Below, piece by piece: positions 49,699 through 59,606 of a stretch of DNA of 64,000 bases (position 1 is the first letter of the stretch; every line of letters starts with the position of its first letter). The position numbers and the translations under genes are program-made. Source of the stretch: an uncultured Tissierellia bacterium. Lineage in GTDB: Bacteria > Bacillota > Clostridia > Tissierellales > Tissierellaceae. A model generated the notes under the pieces. That model was not told the origin of the DNA. It ran no database searches and was given only the letters and a program-made list of their open reading frames with translations. Location of the stretch: NCBI GenBank assembly GCA_946402705.1, contig CAMIXG010000003.1, forward strand, positions 53,822-117,821, read 5' to 3'.

Positions 49699-50274
49699 TT
49701 AAAACAAATCTTCATCCCATATATTTGGTTTTTTAATTTTAAATCTAAGAATCATAAGCAGGGATAATATATTAATAAGTACTAAGTTTTCACTAAACAT
49801 ATTAGGATTATTTAGCCTATATAGGACATCTATTATATATTTAAATACCAATACTCCACCTGCTATTGTAATTGGGAGTCCAATTATATAGCTACCTCCA
49901 TCTTCAACATTATATCTAGCCAATCTAAATATTCCGCAGCCAATAAATAGTATAGAAGCTATTATATAACCTGATCCAAATGATGCCATACCAAAATTCC
50001 AACCAATTATAATAGGTGCAAGTCCAAATGATACCAAATCACACAGAGAATCTAGTTCTCTCCCAAAATCACTTGTAGTACCTGTTTTTCTGGCTACATA
50101 TCCATCTAATTTATCACTAAAGGCTCCTAGTAGAACTAACATGGCTCCTAGTTTTATAGATTCTAAATCGCCCCTCATACTAACTAATAGTCCAGTAAGT
50201 CCAAATAACATATTTAAATATGTAAGTGCTGTGGGAATAACATATATTTTATTTTTAAGTTTTGATTTTATCAA
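49699..50274 (-). CDS. pssA: CDP-diacylglycerol-serine O-phosphatidyltransferase
   Basis: DKLDGYVARKTGTTSDFGRELDSLCDLVSFG, a variant of the CDP-alcohol phosphatidyltransferase motif. Confidence 0.93.
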   Translation of the reverse strand: MIKSKLKNKIYVIPTALTYLNMLFGLTGLLVSMRGDLESIKLGAMLVLLGAFSDKLDGYVARKTGTTSDFGRELDSLCDLVSFGLAPIIIGWNFGMASFGSGYIIASILFIGCGIFRLARYNVEDGGSYIIGLPITIAGGVLVFKYIIDVLYRLNNPNMFSENLVLINILSLLMILRFKIKKPNIWDEDLF

Positions 50275-51244
50275 TGTCTTTCCTCCTTAAGAAAAGTATG
50301 AATTTTTCCAATCCAATAAATAATAAGCTAACTAACATCTCAAACCAAAATGTAAAAAATCTAAAAATAAAACTTATTGCAAAACTTTTACTCATTAAAA
50401 TATTTTTAAACGATAATAAGTAAACCATAGCTGATTCAAAACTACCCACACTTCCTGGTAAAAGTGGTATCATAGCTGCCATATAGCTGATATAGGTTAT
50501 AGATATGAGAAGTGGAAATCCTAAATCCATATTGAATGCCCTCATAATTACATACATTTTTATGGGATATAAAATCCATATTAAAAAACCTAGTATTATT
50601 TGAGATAGCAAATCATATTTATTTCCCCATATTTGGACAATATATCCCTTATAGTCTTCTAGAGTTTTAAGTATATTATTTGCACACTTAAATTTTTTTA
50701 CTAGTATATCTAAAATCTTCTCATTTTTCCTAAGTATACAAACAAATAAAAATATGCCTAAAAATATAATTCCATGTATAAATAATATTTTATTTCTAAT
50801 ATAACTATCTATAGCCATTACAAAATATAAGATACTTAAAACATATAATAAAACAAAACTAGCTATGCTTATGGTTTTTTGCAAGCCAACTATTACAGCT
50901 GAGCTTTCATAAGTAATATTAAAATTATTTTTTATATAATACGCCCTAGATATTTCTCCCCCAACTTTAGCCCCTGGTGTTATTCCGTCTACAACATTCC
51001 CATAGGAATTCATTATAAAGGTCTTAGCAAAATTGCCCTCGCCACTAACAAGTCTAATAATACTATTCCACTGAATAGCAATTAAAATCATAGTCATAAT
51101 CTGCATAAGACCAAGTATTAAGGCATCACTAAGCCTAATGGATTTTATATATTCCATAGTCATTTGAAAATCCATATTTAAGCCTAATACAAGGAGACCA
51201 AGTATGAATAAAACTAATAATATTTTCTTTGCCATTTTCATCAC
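50255..51244 (-). CDS. Flippase-like/LPG-synthase TM-domain (UPF0104) membrane protein
   Basis: Multi-TM; GNVVDGITPGAKVGGEISRAYYIKN and LPGSVGSFESAMVYLL motifs. Confidence 0.87.
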   Translation of the reverse strand: MMKMAKKILLVLFILGLLVLGLNMDFQMTMEYIKSIRLSDALILGLMQIMTMILIAIQWNSIIRLVSGEGNFAKTFIMNSYGNVVDGITPGAKVGGEISRAYYIKNNFNITYESSAVIVGLQKTISIASFVLLYVLSILYFVMAIDSYIRNKILFIHGIIFLGIFLFVCILRKNEKILDILVKKFKCANNILKTLEDYKGYIVQIWGNKYDLLSQIILGFLIWILYPIKMYVIMRAFNMDLGFPLLISITYISYMAAMIPLLPGSVGSFESAMVYLLSFKNILMSKSFAISFIFRFFTFWFEMLVSLLFIGLEKFILFLRRKDIDKIKT

Positions 51245-51808
51245 CTAATTTTTAACTAAGACTAAGGCATGATCCATAGTGGAGAAACCTGGTATTTTTA
51301 ATGACTTTTCTTCTACTTCATAATTATTAAATAAGTCACTAGATATATTTGAATAAAACTTTCTAAGTATCTTCTTAGGTCTTCTTATTATTATCCTTGT
51401 GCCTGATTTAGCATTATCCAGTATATTCTTAACCACCATGTCCTTTGGACTAACTTGTAAGGCTATGTGAATTACATCATAGCTTTTAACATCAACCTTA
51501 TTACCATTACATAAATCTACTAAAACCCTGTCTTTTAGCCCTAATTTTCCCAATAGTCGTCTAGACTTTTCAACTGCCTCACAGTCTATATCTATTACAT
51601 TTATCCTTGCATTTGTCCTTTCGGATATAGCCATGGCAGTGCAAGGAATTGCACCACCACCTATACATAAAATATTATCTTCTTGTCTTATTTCAGCTAA
51701 GTTTACCTCTGTATCCACTATTTCCTTATAGTAGGCTCCGTATATATCTAACATAAACCTATTTTTATTTACAAACTTTTCTACAAGTTTAGTCCAGTGT
51801 CCTATCAT
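51245..51808 (-). CDS. Nicotianamine-synthase-like SAM-binding protein
   Basis: NILCIGGGAIPCTAMAISERTNARINVIDIDCEAVEKSRRLLGKLGLKDRV...YDVIHIALQV resembles the NAS GSGPLPLTSIVLA...YDID...YDVVFLAALV core. Confidence 0.7.
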   Translation of the reverse strand: MIGHWTKLVEKFVNKNRFMLDIYGAYYKEIVDTEVNLAEIRQEDNILCIGGGAIPCTAMAISERTNARINVIDIDCEAVEKSRRLLGKLGLKDRVLVDLCNGNKVDVKSYDVIHIALQVSPKDMVVKNILDNAKSGTRIIIRRPKKILRKFYSNISSDLFNNYEVEEKSLKIPGFSTMDHALVLVKN

Positions 51809-51817
51809 AATCCACCC

Positions 51818-53542
51818 CTAGACAAAAAGTAACCCAATATGATTTATTAGCCCTGCAAAAAATATAGCTAAAAATACTGTACTAATTCCTATTGTTACAG
51901 CAACTTTTGCAGAAAACTCTTCCATTAAAACTCCAAACACTGATAGGCATGGTAGATAAAACAGAGCAACAACTGATCCTACTATTAGTTGCAAGGTTGT
52001 AAGATTAAGTTCTAATAGTGGAAGAACTGCTAATTCTCTTCTTATTATTCCTAATAAAAGAGATAAACTTGCTTCTTTTGGAAGTCCAAGCCAACTTACA
52101 ACTATTGGTGAAATAGTAACACTAAGACTATCTAGTATTCCTGTTTCTGCAACTATTGCAGCTATTACTATACCTATTAACATTGGCCCTTCTGCATCTA
52201 ATAAAAAGTGCTTCATTCTAAGCTTAAGTTTTGTTAAAAAAGCTTTTTTATCAGGCATTAAAAGATTTGGTACTTCAAGTAGCATTGGCTGGGACTCTCC
52301 CTTTAAAAGTAGGTTCATCAAAAGCCCTACAACTATCATTATTACAAAGGATAATAAATATATAAAAATTAATGCAGGTATTGACCTATCCCCAAGTAAT
52401 GATATAAAAGCACCTGTTTGTGATGCACATGGTACTGCAAAAGATATAAGTGATGCTACCATAAGTCTTTCTTTATAAGATGTTGCTGCCCTAGTTCCTA
52501 TAATGGCTGGAACCGCACAACCATAACCCATCATTATTGTTATAATGTTGCTACCTGGTATACCTAGTTTTCTAAGTAGCCCATCTGCTAAAACTCCCAG
52601 TCTTGGTAGATAACCACTATCTTCTAGGAAAGAAAAAACTATATAAAATAGGAATACATAAGGTAATATAAGGGCAAATGGCCACTCTATACCGATTACA
52701 AATATTCCAAAATCACCTACTAATACATTTCTAAGTATTCCTGGTCCTATAAACATTGACACTACTTTTATTAAAAACGGTTTTATAATATTATTTACAA
52801 TTGGTAAAAGTAAACCTGCCCTAAGCCCCTTACCTCCACCTACTACAACTCCTAAAGATATAACCAGCACTAAAAATGCTATGGGTATTCCTGGCCAAGG
52901 CTGAACTGTCCAGTCCTCAAGTTTTTCTATAAAACTTGGTTCTTTTTCAACTTTAGTTTGAACTTTGGCTACAATCTCATCTATCTTTGACCATCTATCT
53001 TCATTTTTCAAAACTTCAGATTTTTCCACTTTAGTTCCAACAATATCCTTAGTAGTAAGTAAAGTATCCCTAAGTCCTTGATTCTTTATGGCAACTGTTG
53101 GAATAACTGGTGCTCCTAACTCTTTAGATAATTTTTCAACATCTATACTTATACCTTGTCTTTCTGCTACATCCAGTAGATTTAGGCAATATATAATTGG
53201 TACTCCAAACTCCTTAAGCTGAAGTGCTAAATCTAAATTTCTACTTAAATGTGTTGCATCTAAAACACATATGATTACATCTGCACCATCATTTACTAAT
53301 TTTACAGCTACATCTTCTGCCTCTGATGTAGACTCTAAAGAATATGTACCTGGAACATCTATTAACTGACCCTTAAGTCCTGGAAAATTAATATTTCCAA
53401 CTGTATAATCAACTGTAGTACCTGTAAAATTAGAAATCTCTACATTTACACCAGTTAGCTTTGAAAAGATTACACTCTTTCCAACATTAGGATTTCCCAT
53501 AAGTAAAATATTTAACTGATCTTTTTCATTTTTTTTCGTCAT
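51818..53542 (-). CDS. feoB: Ferrous iron transporter FeoB
   Basis: GNPNVGKSVIFSKLTG G1, GTTVDYTVG, DVPGTYSL G3; FeoB core; two gate-like TM repeats. Confidence 0.95.
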   Translation of the reverse strand: MTKKNEKDQLNILLMGNPNVGKSVIFSKLTGVNVEISNFTGTTVDYTVGNINFPGLKGQLIDVPGTYSLESTSEAEDVAVKLVNDGADVIICVLDATHLSRNLDLALQLKEFGVPIIYCLNLLDVAERQGISIDVEKLSKELGAPVIPTVAIKNQGLRDTLLTTKDIVGTKVEKSEVLKNEDRWSKIDEIVAKVQTKVEKEPSFIEKLEDWTVQPWPGIPIAFLVLVISLGVVVGGGKGLRAGLLLPIVNNIIKPFLIKVVSMFIGPGILRNVLVGDFGIFVIGIEWPFALILPYVFLFYIVFSFLEDSGYLPRLGVLADGLLRKLGIPGSNIITIMMGYGCAVPAIIGTRAATSYKERLMVASLISFAVPCASQTGAFISLLGDRSIPALIFIYLLSFVIMIVVGLLMNLLLKGESQPMLLEVPNLLMPDKKAFLTKLKLRMKHFLLDAEGPMLIGIVIAAIVAETGILDSLSVTISPIVVSWLGLPKEASLSLLLGIIRRELAVLPLLELNLTTLQLIVGSVVALFYLPCLSVFGVLMEEFSAKVAVTIGISTVFLAIFFAGLINHIGLLFV

Positions 53543-53757
53543 TAAACAACCTCCCTTACTTTTATTTCTTCTGCTACATTACTTGCTATGGCTATACTTC
53601 TATTACCAGCTCTAACAACAACAGGACCTCCAAACATTTGTTTACTCTGTATTATAACCTCTATACCTTTTCTTATCCCAAGAACTGTTAACAAATGAAT
53701 ATTTGGGGATTCTTCAATCTCATACCTTTGATTTTTCTTTCCCTTTCTAAGTACCAT
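53542..53757 (-). CDS. feoA: FeoA-family protein
   Basis: SH3-like LLTVLGIRKGIEVIIQSKQMFGGPVVVRAGNRSIAIASNVAEEIKV; start moved to ATG 53757, preceded by GGAGGTGG. Confidence 0.88.
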   Translation of the reverse strand: MVLRKGKKNQRYEIEESPNIHLLTVLGIRKGIEVIIQSKQMFGGPVVVRAGNRSIAIASNVAEEIKVREVV

Positions 53758-53774
53758 ACTATCCACCTCCATAT

Positions 53775-53789
53775 TGATATTCATTCTCA
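53775..53789 (-). promoter_or_regulatory. Degenerate Fur box upstream of feoA
   Basis: TGAGAATGAATATCA, 12/14 match to TGATAATNATTATCA, just before the RBS. Confidence 0.5.
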
Positions 53790-53995
53790 TTACTGCCTAT
53801 ACTACCATTTTTCTTGAGAGCTTGATTTAAATTACTTGCCTTTTTTTGCAATTTTATATAATATATTTTGTAAAAATATATCTTTTGAATAGATAATCCT
53901 AATTAATATGATAAATTTTACAATTATACTTGGGATATCTTTGTTTTTTGAAAATTTAATTTTTAATAATATATAAACTATATAATTTTTTACAT

Positions 53996-54024
53996 AAAAA
54001 AAAGAGAACCCAATGGTTCTCTTT
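53996..54024 (-). terminator. Terminator after ORF 54047..54610
   Basis: AAAGAGAACC-ATTG-GGTTCTCTTT followed by T-tract (minus strand). Confidence 0.8.
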
Positions 54025-54046
54025 TAAGTAATTTATATTTTAAAAG

Positions 54047-54610
54047 CTAATATATTTCTTCTATGCTAACCTTTATCCACACTGGACTATCTTCAAGATT
54101 TATAAAATCTTTTTTATTTAAATCATAGTAAAGTATGCCCAAGGTCATATCCCTGTATACATTGATTCCTATTAGGTCATATTGTGGAGAGTAATAGGTT
54201 ATTATATAACCACCAGCTCCCTTATCTAATTCATATCTATTAATTATATCCCTGGAAATCTCCTTATAATCAAAATCATCCAAAATACCATATAAGAGAT
54301 AATCATCATAAAAACCTGGATTTTCAATATCTCCAAAGACAAAATTTTCTACAATTTCTGGCATTATACCAGTATATATATCCAAAAAATTATTATTCTT
54401 CATATATACTTGTTCTTCATCCAATATTTTAATTTCACCATCATTACTAATTACATAACCTATATAAAGCCTGTTATTAACCCTATCATAGTTTACCAAT
54501 TCTTCTACCACATATCCTGGATTTTCACTCTCTACTGTTTTTTTATATTGGCCCAATCTATTAAAGTTTAGGATTAGTTGCAGTTTGTTTCTTATATTTA
54601 CTCTATCCAT
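54047..54610 (-). CDS. Hypothetical cytosolic protein
   Basis: 187 aa ORF with upstream RBS AGGAGGTTGTGAG; no recognised domain. Confidence 0.65.
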   Translation of the reverse strand: MDRVNIRNKLQLILNFNRLGQYKKTVESENPGYVVEELVNYDRVNNRLYIGYVISNDGEIKILDEEQVYMKNNNFLDIYTGIMPEIVENFVFGDIENPGFYDDYLLYGILDDFDYKEISRDIINRYELDKGAGGYIITYYSPQYDLIGINVYRDMTLGILYYDLNKKDFINLEDSPVWIKVSIEEIY

Positions 54611-54662
54611 CTCACAACCTCCTCACCTAATTTATATCCAATTATTCCTACAGTATTCTAGC

Positions 54663-56222
54663 TTATTTTAATTCTATATTCATAACTCCATCTACTATAT
54701 AGGACTTGCCATCTAGTACCCTGTCTATAAAAGTATTTGGAACATATATATAACCATTTATGGATTTTGCACTATCTTCAAATATTATATCTGCATCATT
54801 TATCTTATAGTTATTTTCACCCAAAGATATGCTATATTTTTTTCCATCCCTGCTTATGTCTATAAGTTTCCCATCATTACTATATTTCTTCTCATAACCA
54901 AACCTATCTAAAATATCATCAATTGGGATTAACATATTGCCATTATCACTGATATTTATATAATCTTTAAAATAATCTATCTTCCCATTTACAATAACTT
55001 TTTTAGGGTCTCTAAGTCCTAAATCAGAATATTTTTCCTTAAACTTATCTTTTAATAAAAAAGATGATATTCTAAACTCTGGTATGCCCTTATTCTTATC
55101 TTTAATACTAGCTTCATCAAAAGCTACAACTACATTTCCATAATTATCAATGTAAAATTTTTGATTTTTATCTATGGTCTTAAATAACTTATCACCATTA
55201 AAATACTCTGACTTATTTTCATATATTTTCTTAGAAATAATTTTATTTATCTCTGAAACATAAGTTTGATCCCTAAACAAATCTTCAAGTTCCAATACTT
55301 TCATATTTTTAGTATCTATATTATAGTATAATTTTTCTGTACTATAATCTTTCTCATCCAAATATTCATAAATGTTTAACTCTATGGAGTAGATATCATT
55401 AAACTCTCTAATCTTATAATTTACCTTATATTCAAAATCAGACTTCTTAAGTTTTTCAACTTTTTCTCTTAAGTCAGCTATATTTTTGCTTATATCATCT
55501 CTTACTTTCTCATTAATAGCTTTTTCAAAGTCCTTATCTGCTAAACCTTTTATAATTGGGATTTTTACTACTACATCACCAGAAAGTTTTGTATCTATTT
55601 CACCTTCTGAAAAAACCACACCCACTATCATTTCATCTTTTAAAATATCCTTTAGCTTATCCTGACTTATCTTAACTTCCTTGATATCCTTTTTAGATTT
55701 TTTATAGTCATTAAATACCAAATTTAAATTTCCCTTATTATCTAAATAAAATTTTGTATTTTCATCTATTTTTTCTCCATTGATTTCTTTTTCCAAGGTT
55801 TTTTCAAAATCGCTAGTTTTAAATAAATCCTCTAACTTAAGTTCCTTATTATCAAACTTGCTTATATTAATGTACTTATCTTCTGACTTTATCTTAGTTC
55901 CATCTACAGTTTTATCCACTTTTATAAGTATGGATAAGATGGCATCATTTAATTTTATGTCATAGGAAATATTCAGCTTATCATTTTTATCCTTGGCTTC
56001 CCTACCAAAAGCTTTTAATTCACCTGCCATCTCTTCTTCTATTTCATTATTTATCCTTCTTTGAAAATCATCTTCTAATCCCTTTATCATAGGGATAACT
56101 ACCTTGTATTCACCTTTTACATTCTCATTTAGTTTAATATTATAAATCCTAATGTCTTCTGCTGCAAATGCTACACTACTAAGCATCATACATGCAACTA
56201 ATACTGATAATACCTTCTTCAT
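54663..56222 (-). CDS. Secreted protein with two DUF3298/RsiV-like repeats and a copper-amine-oxidase-like C-terminal domain
   Basis: Signal peptide; two VKIPIIKGLxDxxFxxxINxxI repeats; C-terminal NISDNGNMLIPIDDILDRFGYEKKY...INGYIYVPNTFIDRVL. Confidence 0.82.
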   Translation of the reverse strand: MKKVLSVLVACMMLSSVAFAAEDIRIYNIKLNENVKGEYKVVIPMIKGLEDDFQRRINNEIEEEMAGELKAFGREAKDKNDKLNISYDIKLNDAILSILIKVDKTVDGTKIKSEDKYINISKFDNKELKLEDLFKTSDFEKTLEKEINGEKIDENTKFYLDNKGNLNLVFNDYKKSKKDIKEVKISQDKLKDILKDEMIVGVVFSEGEIDTKLSGDVVVKIPIIKGLADKDFEKAINEKVRDDISKNIADLREKVEKLKKSDFEYKVNYKIREFNDIYSIELNIYEYLDEKDYSTEKLYYNIDTKNMKVLELEDLFRDQTYVSEINKIISKKIYENKSEYFNGDKLFKTIDKNQKFYIDNYGNVVVAFDEASIKDKNKGIPEFRISSFLLKDKFKEKYSDLGLRDPKKVIVNGKIDYFKDYINISDNGNMLIPIDDILDRFGYEKKYSNDGKLIDISRDGKKYSISLGENNYKINDADIIFEDSAKSINGYIYVPNTFIDRVLDGKSYIVDGVMNIELK

Positions 56223-56233
56223 GTCTTCACTCC

Positions 56234-56743
56234 TTAGTCTTTTAAAAGCTTTTCATATGCCACTCTTTCTCCACCATCTGCCATATATACTATTCCACAA
56301 TACTTAAAATCATTTTTTTCTATCAATCTAATCATAGATTCATTTTTTCTATGTGTATCTATTCTAAGAGATTTTAATTTGTTTTCTCTAGCCAGGTCCT
56401 CTGCAAACTTAAAAATTTCACTGCCTAACCCTTTTCCCTTCTCCTCAGTACTTACTGCTACCCTATGAAGGGTTATATAACTGTCCTCACTAGTTATCCA
56501 GCTTCCATAATATATCTTCTCATAAGTTGGCTCTACTCCAATAACAGCTGCTACAAAAGCTTTTATCCCCTTATCCTCTACTAGATAAAAGCTTTTATTT
56601 TCTATATCTTGATTTATTATATCTTCATTTGGATAATCTCCCTGCCACTGAGGTATATTCTTTGATTTAAAATATTCCTGAGACATTCTTATTATCTTCA
56701 TTATACTCTGCATATCTTCAGTTTTTCCCCTTCTTATTTCCAT
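56234..56743 (-). CDS. GNAT-family N-acetyltransferase
   Basis: LHRVAVSTEEKGKGLGSEIFKFAEDLAREN, RIDTHRKNESMIRLIEKNDFKYCG. Confidence 0.92.
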   Translation of the reverse strand: MEIRRGKTEDMQSIMKIIRMSQEYFKSKNIPQWQGDYPNEDIINQDIENKSFYLVEDKGIKAFVAAVIGVEPTYEKIYYGSWITSEDSYITLHRVAVSTEEKGKGLGSEIFKFAEDLARENKLKSLRIDTHRKNESMIRLIEKNDFKYCGIVYMADGGERVAYEKLLKD

Positions 56744-56968
56744 ATACTACCTCCTTTTATTTTCTAATTTTCTATTATATCAATAATACACTTTTATTTC
56801 ATTAAACTTTACTTTTATTTTTAAGGTCATATTTTTTATATTAATATTTTTGAAAACTATATGTAACTATTTTGTTAAATTTACATAGATTATTTGGAGT
56901 AATCTTTAGGTATAGAATAAATAAGAGAAAAATATCTATGATTTTCTAAAAGAAAGGGATGTATATTT

Positions 56969-58315
56969 ATGAACAAAAAAATTATTTCTTTAGGACTTGC
57001 TACTGTTATATTAGGATCTAGTGTTAGTGTATTTGCCACAGACTTTAAAATAGATAATCATAATAATATAAAACTTGCACAGGCTAAATATTCAAAAGTA
57101 AGTGTAATGGATAAAAAATTGGAAGCTAAAAATTCAACTGGTGATGTTAGTATTGTAATTCCACAGTTTGGCGGACTTACAGACCAAGTATTCCAAAACA
57201 AATTAAACAAGGAAATTGAAAGTAAGGCTGAAGCTAAAATTGCAGAATATAATAAACAAGTAAAAGAATCTAAGGATATAAAGTCTGCAGCTAAAGAATC
57301 TACCCTAAAGATAGATTATGAAATCAAATCTAATGGTTATATTACTTCAGTTATAGTAACTAACTACTTAATAGCTCCAGGTCAAGTAAATGCTGAAGTT
57401 ACTAGGGATATCTATAATGTAAATACTGAAACTAACAAGGTAGATAAACTTAACGACCTATTTAAACCAAATACAAACTATAAAGAAGTTATAAATAAAA
57501 CCATAAAAAATGAGATAAATAAAAATAAAGATAACTATTTTACAGATGAAAATGGATTCAAATCTGTAGATGAAAATACTAAATTTTTCATAACTAACGC
57601 AGGAGACATAGTTATAACTTTTGACCTATATGAAATAGCTCCTAGAGCTACTGGTACTCCTGAATTTGTCATAGCTGGTTCAGAGGTAAAAAGTATTTTA
57701 GTAAAAGACAAACTTATGGAAACAGTATTTACTAGTAAAAGAATGAACCCTACTACTAATCAAGATGTTTCAATATTAATACCTGAAATTAATGGGCTTA
57801 AAGATGGTGTTTTTGAACATAATTTAAACCTAAAAATCAGAACTGATATGGATAGAGAATTTGCAGATTTTAAAATCAAATCAGACTCTAGAAAAGAAGG
57901 TAAATCTAGTTTTTATGTAGGCTATGATGTATATTTAGAAGATGAAAACACTATTTCATTTGGTATTTCAACATATAATTATCTAGCAGGAGATGCTAAT
58001 GGTCAAACTAAGGTTGAATATTATAATTTAGATGTTAAAGATTTTAAATTCTTAGAATTAAAAGACCTATTTAAGGCTAACTCAAATTATAAGGAAATCA
58101 TAAACAAGGAAATACAAGATAAAATAAATAAAGATAAGGATAATTACTTTACAGAAGAAAATGCTTTTAAATCTATAAAAGATAATCAAAAGTTCCACTT
58201 TGATGAAAAAGGAAATATTGTCATAGTTTTTGATCAATATGAAATAGCTCCTGGTTCTACTGGAACACCTGAATTTGTAATCCAAAAAACTCTTTTAAAT
58301 AATGTATTAAAATAA
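56969..58315 (+). CDS. Secreted protein with tandem duplicated DUF3298/RsiV-like domains
   Basis: Signal peptide; two repeats ending in FDxYEIAPRATGTPEFVI and FDQYEIAPGSTGTPEFVI. Confidence 0.87.
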   Translation: MNKKIISLGLATVILGSSVSVFATDFKIDNHNNIKLAQAKYSKVSVMDKKLEAKNSTGDVSIVIPQFGGLTDQVFQNKLNKEIESKAEAKIAEYNKQVKESKDIKSAAKESTLKIDYEIKSNGYITSVIVTNYLIAPGQVNAEVTRDIYNVNTETNKVDKLNDLFKPNTNYKEVINKTIKNEINKNKDNYFTDENGFKSVDENTKFFITNAGDIVITFDLYEIAPRATGTPEFVIAGSEVKSILVKDKLMETVFTSKRMNPTTNQDVSILIPEINGLKDGVFEHNLNLKIRTDMDREFADFKIKSDSRKEGKSSFYVGYDVYLEDENTISFGISTYNYLAGDANGQTKVEYYNLDVKDFKFLELKDLFKANSNYKEIINKEIQDKINKDKDNYFTEENAFKSIKDNQKFHFDEKGNIVIVFDQYEIAPGSTGTPEFVIQKTLLNNVLK

Positions 58316-58330
58316 AAAAACAATAACTTA

Positions 58331-58362
58331 AAAAACAAGGTGATAAAATCACCTTGTTTTTT
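58331..58362. terminator. Bidirectional terminator
   Basis: AAAACAAGGTGA/TCACCTTGTTTT between convergent genes. Confidence 0.85.
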
Positions 58363-58372
58363 ATTAATCATA

Positions 58373-58774
58373 TTATTTTTTCTTTTTAGTAAATATAAAA
58401 CCTACAACTCCTAGTACCACAACTACTGCAGCTATCTTAGGTAGTTTTGACCCTCCATGAGCTGCTACATCTTCACCTATAGTCCATTTATCCTTGTGTC
58501 CCATTCCATCATCTGCTTCTATATAACTAGCACCTGCTTCGTACTCATAGTAACCATCTTCATCTACTTTTCCTTCTGATAACACCTTACCATCTTTATC
58601 ATATACTTTTATTTCAGCCCTTGTTGCTGCATTACCAGCATCATAATTTACCTGTATCTTTCCATCTTCCACTGGCTCTATCATCATTTTATGAGCTAAA
58701 GATGTTACTGATATACTCATAACCATAATAATCGCAACTAAAAATAAACCTACTTGTTTAACTACTCTATTCAT
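58373..58774 (-). CDS. Membrane-anchored accessory protein of the Co/Ni ECF transporter (NikL-like)
   Basis: Signal peptide, AHKMMIEPVEDGKIQVNYDAGNAATRAEIKVYDKDGKVLSEG, C-terminal TM + KKKK; overlaps cbiO. Confidence 0.7.
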   Translation of the reverse strand: MNRVVKQVGLFLVAIIMVMSISVTSLAHKMMIEPVEDGKIQVNYDAGNAATRAEIKVYDKDGKVLSEGKVDEDGYYEYEAGASYIEADDGMGHKDKWTIGEDVAAHGGSKLPKIAAVVVVLGVVGFIFTKKKK

Positions 58775-59606
58775 TTAAACTTCCTCCTAAATTACACATT
58801 CTACTGATTACTTCTCTTGCCTCTTCCACACTTCTTGCCTTAAGATTAAAATCCTTAAATATTTTACATAATATTGGCAAGCTTAAATTAGCTTTTTTTA
58901 AAAGCTCTTCATCCTCTAATAATTCAATACTACCTTGCTTTAAAACTTTGCCTCTCTTTAAGATAATTATTTCATCTGCCCATTCATATGCTATATCTAC
59001 ATCATGGGTAGTTATTACTAGGCTCTTTCCCATTTCATATAGGGTATTTAAAACTTCCAAAAACTGTTCCAATGCTTGTGGATCCAAGCCTGAAAAAGGC
59101 TCATCAAATATTAATATATCTGGTTCCATAGCTAGTACTCCACCTATGGCAACCTTTCTTTTCTGACCTAAACTTAGGTTATGGGGTTGCTTATCTTTTA
59201 AATCTTTTATTCCTATTAAATCAAGAATCTTATGCACCAGTCCAACTACCTTATCTTCTCCTAAACCTAAATTTCTTGGCCCAAATGCAAGATCTTCAAG
59301 TACTGTTGGGGCAAACAATTGATTATCTGGATTATCAAATACAAAACCAACATTTTTCCTAATCTCTAAGAGATTTTTTTTCTCAATATTTATTCCATTT
59401 ATTTTAATACTTCCACCTTGTGGTAATATAAGTCCATTTAAATGTTGTAATAATGTAGATTTCCCACTTCCATTTGCCCCTAATATAGCCACTTTTTTTC
59501 CACTTTTAATATTCATACTTATATCATTAATAGCCTGCGTCCCATCTGGGTACTTGTAGCTTAGATTCCTTATTTCTACTATTTGCAAAAAATCACCATC
59601 TCTCAA
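58767..59606 (-). CDS. cbiO: Cobalt/nickel ECF transporter ATPase
   Basis: GANGSGKSTLLQHLNG, LSLGQKRKVAIGGVLAM, ILIFDEPFSGLDP. Confidence 0.95.
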   Translation of the reverse strand: MRDGDFLQIVEIRNLSYKYPDGTQAINDISMNIKSGKKVAILGANGSGKSTLLQHLNGLILPQGGSIKINGINIEKKNLLEIRKNVGFVFDNPDNQLFAPTVLEDLAFGPRNLGLGEDKVVGLVHKILDLIGIKDLKDKQPHNLSLGQKRKVAIGGVLAMEPDILIFDEPFSGLDPQALEQFLEVLNTLYEMGKSLVITTHDVDIAYEWADEIIILKRGKVLKQGSIELLEDEELLKKANLSLPILCKIFKDFNLKARSVEEAREVISRMCNLGGSLNE

